NCBI GenBank assembly: GCA_023653785.1
Contig: JAMKCH010019701.1
Span: 1 to 64,000 of the forward strand
DNA: 64,000 bases
Direction of reading: 5' to 3'
Origin: Ophioderma brevispina
Lineage: Eukaryota > Echinodermata > Ophiuroidea > Amphilepidida > Ophiodermatidae
Below, one piece after another: positions 57,521-64,000 of this stretch. The notes below the pieces were generated by a model. It ran no database searches. It was not told the DNA's origin and was given only the letters and a program-made list of their open reading frames with translations. The number at the start of each line of letters is the position of its first letter. The stretch's first letter is position 1. The position numbers and the translations under genes are program-made.

Positions 57521-57906
57521 ATACCGTACTGACCTAAGTATAGTCCCATGCTCAATTATAATCCCACCCCAAGTTTTGAAAGAATCTGAAGAATAGTAGA
57601 AAATCCTATCATAATCCACTATTAGTTTTTTACTGGAAGGCAATAGGTAACATGCAATTTTTGTTAAAGTCATTGCTGTTTTGGTAGTATCTTCTAGTGA
57701 TTTTCTTTACAAAATTAGGTCCATGCTTCAGTTCATTTACAAGTCTTTGTTGATCATGCACACCTCATTTGACGCATGAAAATATCTAGAGTAAATTTAG
57801 TTCTGAAAGGCTAAAATGTTGATGCTCATGTGTTTCATGTTAGGGTGGAGATCATATTATAATCCCAGCCCCTAAATTCAAGCAAAGGACTATACTATAC
57901 AGTATT
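57521..57906. mobile_element. Inverted-repeat MITE, ATACNGTA ends
   Basis: The left ATACCGTACTGACCTAAGTA-TAGTCC, then CAATTATAATCCCACCCC, is mirrored at the right by GGGATTATAAT-type and GGACTATACTATACAGTATT sequence (ATTATAATCCCAGCCCCTAA also occurs in direct sense near the right end). About 386 bp. Imperfect; class not determined. Confidence 0.5.
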
Positions 57907-58000
57907 TGTGGAGAGAGGCAAAGAGGTAAAGTAAGTACCTTTTTCCCAAGGATACAACTTTGTTGTGGTTTGAACCTAGCCTATCATTAAGGCATTGCAC
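57907..58000 (-). mobile_element. tRNA-derived SINE, copy 2 (decayed)
   Basis: GGAGAGAGGCAAAGAGGTAAA, CCCAAGGATACAACTT and GTTTGAACCTAGC align in order with 36318-36396. The B box is decayed (GGTTCAAAC on the minus strand) and no A box remains. Confidence 0.5.
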
Positions 58001-58590
58001 TTTATTTTTATTTCCTACAGTCCCTGTCTACGATGTGGTATAGTGCCCTCTCATGGCGAGTCTGCATCACCTAAAGTTCCGCATTTATTTTGTGTTTTGT
58101 TTTTCTTTATTTTCCGGGATAAATCTTCTGTCTACAACTTTCCTGGGAACTGATTGAGCAATACATAGTAAGGCACCTTGCAAATGCATTGCGGTCAATC
58201 AAATGTGATAATACTACCTTGTGGCGGCACTGTTTTATGTTACTGTTGGGCATTCGTTGAGGTTAAAGAAAAGGTTGGGTTGACAGATAATGTTGGTATG
58301 AGCAATCAATTAGTAGGTACAATCCTCAATATGATGACCACGTAATACTTTGATTGACACATTAGTGCCTGCACAAAACTATCCCTATTTTCACAAAGAC
58401 GCCTCGCTACGCTCAGCCAAGGGCTTTGCCCTTGATTGACACGCACCTCCGACGAGCCTGGATGAGGCGTCTTTGACAAAGACTAAGTTTGAACCAATAA
58501 CTTCCCAATTTTATTATATAGAGAGTACAAGGTTCTAACAAATGCACCACTGTGTCCTTCATTGTCTATGCAAGCTATGTAGCAATGTCT
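58001..58590. other. Spacer with a hairpin at 58393-58475
   Basis: ACAAAGACGCCTC (58393) pairs with GAGGCGTCTTTG (58464), and a small AAGGGC-TTT-GCCCTT stem lies inside. No partner copy in the window. Confidence 0.5.
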
Positions 58591-58931
58591 TTAGAGGCTG
58601 ACTCGGAGATTTCCCCAGGAGGGTGCCCTCAGTTTTCTTATAAATTGTGCTTTTGCATATATACATAATGCTTGTCCATTATACTAATCACCATCACTGT
58701 ATGAAATAGCCAAGCTCAAATCAAAGTGCTTCATATAGAAAATCACATCATTGTTATAAAATTCCATACACACACTATCCTTTGGCACTGTTATGCTATA
58801 CATAAATATTTACTGCATCAAAATGAAAAGTCCGATTCATCCATTTTAGGTGACTACCTTTAGTTCTAGGTGACTATTTTTAATCAATACCCACAACAAA
58901 ATTATATTTTGAAATCTTAGTCAGCCTTTAA
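58591..58931 (+). mobile_element. TTAA-4 MITE, copy 1
   Basis: The left flank TTAG (58591-58594) is a one-base decay of TTAA; the right TTAA is at 58928-58931. Ends AGGCTGACTCGGAGATTTCC and, inverted, AGGCTGACTAAGATTTC. 341 bp. Collinear with 41109-41445. Confidence 0.88.
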
Positions 58932-59017
58932 GTAGAAAGGCCTATCAAGTAAGTGCAAACAATCTACTAAATTACTCCTTAACAGTGAACAACCTCACAT
59001 GGAATAGCTCCAAGAAT

Positions 59018-59558
59018 ATAGTAGATTCAACCCATCGTGTCACAAGAGGAAAAGCTTTAGACAGCGTCGATTAGTTTGGAGAGCAGGCAGAAAAAGAAAA
59101 TATGTGGCCCAATTCACCCATTTCAAGAACGAACTAAGATAATCTGGCCTTTCATGTTGACATTTTTACATAGAGAGTGCACAGACTTTCATGTTCCTTC
59201 ATATTCAAAACACGGGGGCACTCAAAAGTCAGTAACATTCAACTCAACTATTACATTGGATACCACTGAAGCAAATACGATTAGTCAGAATGTTTTGAGA
59301 GTTAACGTAGCTATAAATGCACTTATGTTGACTTGAATGCTTTCATTAAGCATAGAATTGATTTTTCTCTGAAATCGGACTAAATGTTTCAATAGATTTA
59401 GCATTGAATTTTCATTTCTCTGAAATCGGACTACATGTTTCAATAGATTTAGCGTGGAATTTTAATTTCCAGCCACTGCACATGCCCCTCATTCAATGCC
59501 CACATACGATTAGAAAAGTACTAGAGGTAGAGGTGACACGATGGGTTGAATCTACTAT
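59018..59558. mobile_element. Inverted-repeat element with 26-bp perfect ends
   Basis: ATAGTAGATTCAACCCATCG-TGTCAC at the left is exactly inverted at 59533-59558. Taking TA as the target duplication leaves GTAGATTC ends, compatible with Tc1/mariner-type MITEs. Inside, a ~56-bp tandem pair (TTTCTCTGAAATCGGACTAA onward) lies at about 59362-59470. An 86-codon frame (59076-59336) has no transposase motif. Confidence 0.8.
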
Positions 59559-60389
59559 AAATGTTCTGGCATATACATTGTAAAAGAGTAGCTTGTCACA
59601 ATAGGAGAGCTGGTATGATGCATTTGCTATCCACTGTTGCAAATGGCATAAAATGCACTCCACTGAATATGATCATAGATCTATATTAAGTAATGATTTG
59701 GAGTATGCTCATTGTAGTTGTAACTATATTAAACCGGCGCCAGCCCGATAACGTTAACAAACAAGTGCTGGTCTGACGCTATTGAAAATTTACAAAAATA
59801 CATGCAGTCATGACTTTTTTTTATCTTTTGGGGTGAAATATTCTTTTCTTCTTTTGACTTGAATTTTGTAAAAACTCAGCAGTGATAATGACATGTTGGA
59901 AGTTTGAGGTGAGTAAAGCAAATAAAAACTGATTAATCCAGGGCCCATTTGAACTGATGTAACACATATGACAATTTAAAGTATTCATACTCGGAGAGGC
60001 TTTATTTCAATTGGGAAGTGCTTACAACAATCCTCTTTACATTTTACAGTTGCTGCTTATTTTCACTACCATAGTGTATTTCTACTGAGCAGACACGATT
60101 TATCCGGATAAAATTTTAGTTGGTTGATACCGGTGAATTGGGCGATAGTGCGAAGTTTCTTATGAGCCGCGTTTTTTGGAAAATTCAACCGACCGTCACA
60201 GGCTGTGATTTTTCTAGCTAAATATCATAATGCATGAGTTCAACTGTGATGTATTGGGCCAAGTAAAAATAAATCTGGTTTCTGGTAACCCTTCTGTCCC
60301 TAGTTTTTAGTGTCAAAACAAAAAAAATATGCCTTTTGGGGGGAAAATTACGTCTTCCTTGTCAAATTCTGACAAGACTCCATTGACTC
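59559..60389. other. No recognisable feature
   Basis: AT-rich spacer. Confidence 0.4.
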
Positions 60390-60732
60390 CAGTGACATGA
60401 GATTTTTTTAGGATACAAATTTCTCTCAAATTGCACAGGATCGATTGTAGACCACCTACCAAGAACGTTCCGAAGGTTTATTGGACAAACAAGTACAAAA
60501 GAAAACGGCAAACCTTGTTTTGAACTTGCCTGACTATCGTAATTGTCAACATAGAACACCGTGCTTTGACTTTCTGTCGTGCACGACAGAAAGTACTAAA
60601 TCATCATATTATTACATAAAGACGGCGTATTCGGCTTATTCACTTCAGGTGTGATCTAATACATTGGAAAGCATTCCAAATATGCAGAAAAATTTGGGGG
60701 CGCTTCTTTCTGGAAATCTCATGTCTCTTTAA
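60390..60732 (-). mobile_element. TTAA-5 MITE, copy 2
   Basis: Inverted relative of 53809-54136. Right end (inverted) TTAAAGAGACATGAGATTTC with TTAA at 60729-60732; left AGTGACATGAGATTT, its TTAA lost. Contains a 26-bp perfect palindrome at 60569-60594 (centre CGTGCACG). Confidence 0.85.
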
Positions 60733-60920
60733 ATTAAATTTTTCTCCTTCCTTCCATCCCAAATTTTTCAGAGCATGTTACCGGAAACAAAATTTTATTT
60801 TTGTTAGGCTTGTGTTGTGGGTTGTGATCTGCTAACTGTCTGTGATCTTTTTATAGGTAACTTTACTTCTACAACTTGCCGAGACCCGCCTCAACTTCAA
60901 TCAGCCCGTTATTTGTTTTA
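60733..60920. other. Short spacer
   Basis: No feature seen. Confidence 0.4.
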
Positions 60921-61255
60921 TTCACAGTGACCAACGTGCGAATACGGACCGAGTTGCTCCTATTCACTTTACCCCATTGCGAAGTACATCCGAGTTGCCT
61001 CCTTATTCACACTACCAATGGTACGAATCAAGTTTCGTGTTGCTCCTTTTCACATTACCCATGTGCAAACTACCTCCAAACGTGATCATTATTCACATTA
61101 CCCACGTGCGAATAAAGTTCGGTGTTCCTTATTCACACTACCCATGTGTGTATAAGTTCCAAGTTGCTCCTTATTCACATTACTCAAGTGCAATACATCA
61201 GAGTTGCGGATATTCACATTCTCCTAGTGTGAGGAATTCCAAGTTGCTGCAATGC
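60921..61255 (+). repeat. 42-bp minisatellite, eight degenerate units
   Basis: Units start TTCAC at 60921, 60963, 61006, 61049, 61092, 61132, 61174 and 61213 (spacing 39-43). Consensus: TTCACATTACCCATGTGCGA, then ATA-AGTTC-GAGTTGCTCCTTA. Frames of 69 and 107 codons are repeat translations. Confidence 0.92.
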
Positions 61256-61295
61256 AAATTACTAACAATTTCCAACAAGTTTGAAAATTATAACA

Positions 61296-61506
61296 CTTAA
61301 GTGCCTAAGGGGGGTTCCATAGTACCCAAGATTTGTTTTTCGGCGATATCTCACTCGTGAAAATATTTTCGAACTCTAATTTTTTGAAGTGTGTTACTTA
61401 TCGATGCGCTTCTTCCATAAAAAAAAATTACTAAAATTCTTGCCCGCTAATGAGAGAATTAGCTTGGGTCCCTAGGAACCCCCCCCTTAGGCACCAAGGG
61501 AGTGGT
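61296..61506. mobile_element. Short inverted-repeat element, TGCCTAAGGGGGG ends
   Basis: Left TGCCTAAGGGGGGTTCCATA-GTACCCAAG; inverted right GTGCCTAAGGGGGGGGTTCC-TAGGGACCCAAG. About 35-bp inverted repeats around AT-rich DNA. Target duplication unclear. Confidence 0.65.
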
Positions 61507-61594
61507 GATTTTAAAAAATAACAAGGCAAACTTGTATTTACGCGAGCGTAAAATATGTCCCCGCCGAATGTCGCGACCACTTAATATGCGATAA

Positions 61595-62205
61595 ATTGCA
61601 ACTACAAACACCCCACCCCCTCCCCAACACCCCGCAACACCCATCCCCTCCCCAACAGCCACAACTCCCCAACACCCACAAACACCCCCATCCCCCATAC
61701 CCACCCCTTCCAAAAAAACTCGGCAACACCCAACCCGCAATACCCCACCCTAGCAACACCCCCCCCTGGCAACCACCCCACGGGCAAACCCCACCTGGCA
61801 CAGCTCACCCCATCCTTAACAACCCCTCACACTCCAAATCCCCGCAAAACACCCCAACCCACCCCAATACCCCGTAACATGCTCCCCTTCACACAACACC
61901 CCACAACACGCACTGCTCTCCCCTCCCCAACACCCCTAAAGCCTCACCCTCTTCCAACACCCCGACACTCCCACCCCTACTCCCAAATAAACCGTAACAC
62001 CGCCTCCACAACACCCCTTCACACAACATGCAACACCCTACCCCCTCAACAATAAACAGCAAAACACCAACCCCCTCCCAACCACCTCCGCAACACTACC
62101 CACTCCCCAACACACGCAACACTACCCCCCCTCCCCAACACACCCACAACTCCCCACAACAAACCACCAACTCCCCCACAACACCCACCCCTCCCCATGG
62201 TATCA
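61595..62205 (+). repeat. C/A-only low-complexity satellite
   Basis: About 600 bp consisting almost entirely of C and A on this strand with sparse T and G, built from degenerate CCCCAACACCC units. Strong strand asymmetry. Pro/Thr-rich (+) and Gly/Trp/Val-rich (-) frames of 63-93 codons are products of this composition. Confidence 0.95.
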
Positions 62206-62834
62206 ATCTCAGTAGCAAAGGAATTTTTCATATCGACATGTACCAATTCAGAGATACAGCAAATATGCATATTTATTAGCTCATTTGCATACCTAAGCCG
62301 CTATATTTCACAACTTTCCCAAACTTGCAAAAAAAGATAGGCCCCCATGATAGGCTATCATACAGTGCTGGAAATTTTGAGTATCCGATGTACCGTTTAA
62401 AAATATGACAATTTACGCTGGATTTTTGCATATTAATTAGCTCATTTGCATACTCAATTTGCCCCATATACGCCCAAAATCTAATCAGGTTGAGAACTCT
62501 TCAGGCCCGCTTCCTTCCACAAGTTACATCAGTATAGACCATACGGAACTCCAGAAAACTTGTACACAGGCCTTGTAGGAAGATTTTCATAAATTATGCA
62601 AATTAGATACTCAATTAGCATATTTTACGCCCAAAATCTAATCGGTGTCGAGAACTCATCAACCGCTTCTTTCCACCAATTACAACATGGGTTTAACATT
62701 TTTATCACGACGGACGAACGGACCGGACGGGAAGAACGACGGACGGACGACGGACGGACGAACGGCGACCCGGACGACGGACGGACGCTGTCTTTCATAG
62801 TCCCCGTCGAACTCGTTCGGCGGGGCAAAATTAG
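62206..62834 (+). mobile_element. Hairpin-tailed dispersed repeat, copy 3
   Basis: An internal direct repeat of GCATATTA-ATTAGCTCATTTGCATAC and CGCCCAAAATCTAATC blocks (about 62266, 62430 and 62592). Then GACGGACG-type runs (62707-62790). It ends in the stem CATAGTCCCCGTCG-CGGCGGGGC (62797-62826). The tail matches 9097-9138 and 44294-44330 in layout. Confidence 0.6.
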
Positions 62835-62921
62835 AAACCATGTTGCCAGAACTATTTTTTGCTTATGTATGTTCATATGCAATGAAACAAAATTAATTAA
62901 TTACATAATCAGAAAAAATCA

Positions 62922-63369
62922 TTAACCCTTATGTGCTGAAAAGAAGCGATTTCATCATCGAGCGGACTGCACGCCATGCTGTACCAAACCTATGGCAAAA
63001 TACGACAGCCCCCACAAAAAATACAAGAATGTACAAAATGGTAAGTTGTGTTTAATATATGTAAATTGGTCATTTAGAGCAGATATAAAACATAAATGAT
63101 TTGAAATGTGTTATGCTGTGGAAGCAGGGTCGAGAAAACATCATGCTACTTTTTGAGCGATTTTGACGCATTTCGAAAAACAATGATTTTTGCCCCTAAT
63201 CCAGATGATAACCGGACTCATTATATTGCACCTGTGGCCGTGTCTTATGCCCCCTCAAAGGTGGTATGAGTTCATTGAAAATTCCTATGGGAAAATGATT
63301 AAAAATAAAAAATTCCCCCCCCCCCTTAGGACACCAACGTGAGGAAAACCCTTAGCACTTAAGTGTTAA
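62922..63369. mobile_element. piggyBac-like MITE, TTAA with CCC ends
   Basis: Bounded by TTAA at 62922-62925 and 63366-63369. Ends TTAACCCTTATGTGCTGAAA and, inverted, TTAACACTTAAGTGCTAAGG. 448 bp, with a C run at 63315-63326. TTAA duplication plus a C(C/A)C-start end is the classical piggyBac layout, unlike the AG-start families elsewhere in the window. Confidence 0.75.
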
Positions 63370-64000
63370 CACCCATATGAGCATTGTATTGGCTGAATCA
63401 TCATGTGCAAATGGCTTTGTTGTGATGCTTTTGTTCTCTTCATGTAATGTATTGTTTGGTGGATACATTTGCTTTCAGGTTTTGTTTCTTTAATGTTCAA
63501 GGCATTTTTAAAAGCTTGCTATGATAATTTGGGAGTAAATTGGTATATTTGCATGACTCCTCACGTTCACTTAATAAAACATTGGTATTTCTACTCAATG
63601 GATTCTGACTGTGGTGTACATGTAACTCACTATACTTCTCCAACCTGAACAAAGGAAGTGAACATAGCTGTCACACAGTCTTAAAAGTGCAAATCGCAGT
63701 AAACCACAGCTGTAATTGGATGCGCGCACAAAGTCGGCGTGTGCAATACGTATGCACAATAGCGGCTCGAAAGCTATAACCTCACTCCTTAGTTCAGCCC
63801 GGATGAAGTATACTTAAGCACCATGCTGTGTGTAACCTCAGTTCAAACAAGGCCCATACCAAGTTGGGGGGGGGAGGGAGTAAGACCTTCCCACAACATT
63901 CCAAAAAGCCCCCAAACTCCCTAAAAAGGACTCAAATAGGTCAAAAAATCTAAAGCGAGTGGAGCGAGCCAAACAATTAGGGGTTTTATGCTATTTTGTC
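63370..64000. other. No recognisable feature
   Basis: Spacer with a G run at 63866-63873; AAAGCGAGTGGAGCGAGCC at 63951 is a short repeated-looking phrase without a partner. Nothing supported. Confidence 0.4.

Noticed and set aside
61459..62279. Proline-rich and glycine-rich proteins on both strands
   Set aside because: They follow directly from the C/A-only repeat composition.

Overview
The window is AT-rich animal nuclear DNA, most likely from a non-vertebrate and probably marine animal (echinoderm, hemichordate or cephalochordate type; the clade is a guess). Reasons: no open frame exceeds 135 codons in 64 kb on either strand, there is no operon structure, and microsatellites, homopolymers, minisatellites, a 5'-truncated non-LTR retrotransposon, a tRNA-derived SINE and many short inverted-repeat elements are dense. 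It reads as an intergenic block or one or more large introns. The only plausible host coding piece is a small candidate first exon at 134 to about 265 (type II signal-anchor N-terminus, + strand).

Most recognisable content is non-autonomous DNA transposons (MITEs). Eight families flanked by TTAA (called TTAA-1 to TTAA-8 here) make up about twenty copies or fragments. Most share the end pattern TTAAAGR-N10-GATT although the rest of their sequence is unrelated. A ninth TTAA element (62922-63369) has a different, piggyBac-like CCC end. hAT-like elements occur at 24182-24476 (8-bp target duplication) and 44792-44974, with further hAT-like ends at 2076, 5446, 13118 and 33163. A PIF/Harbinger-like element with a TAA duplication lies at 19636-19881. 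Further inverted-repeat elements lie at 1551, 5872, 11305, 15873, 20805, 36772, 45605 (nested), 57521, 59018 and 61296.

Layout. 0-7.5 kb: candidate exon, then MITEs. 7.9-9.1 kb: a TGACCT-rich tandem array and a hairpin-tailed repeat. 10.4-17.7 kb: MITEs, a long foldback, a 68-bp A tract, two retrotransposon 3' ends and a 0.55-kb direct duplication. 19-20.1 kb: a degenerate ~105-bp array split by a MITE. 22.2-22.9 kb: possible transposase debris. 23.7-24.5 kb: a 59-bp array ended by a hAT MITE. 24.5-36 kb: largely featureless. 36-46 kb: SINE, foldback, tandem repeats, and a MITE carrying a nested insertion. 49.7-54.1 kb: a 164-bp hairpin, three TTAA MITEs joined end to end, and a near-identical tandem duplication with a MITE in only one copy. 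55.8-60.7 kb: more TTAA MITEs. 60.9-63.4 kb: a 42-bp array, a C/A-only satellite, a second hairpin-tailed repeat and the piggyBac-like MITE.

No gene-to-gene cooperation can be described. The coherent story is transposon dynamics: several local duplications preserve an empty copy beside an occupied one, which fixes element boundaries and target duplications without an outside comparison. All coordinates and alignments were read by eye; no search or computation was run.
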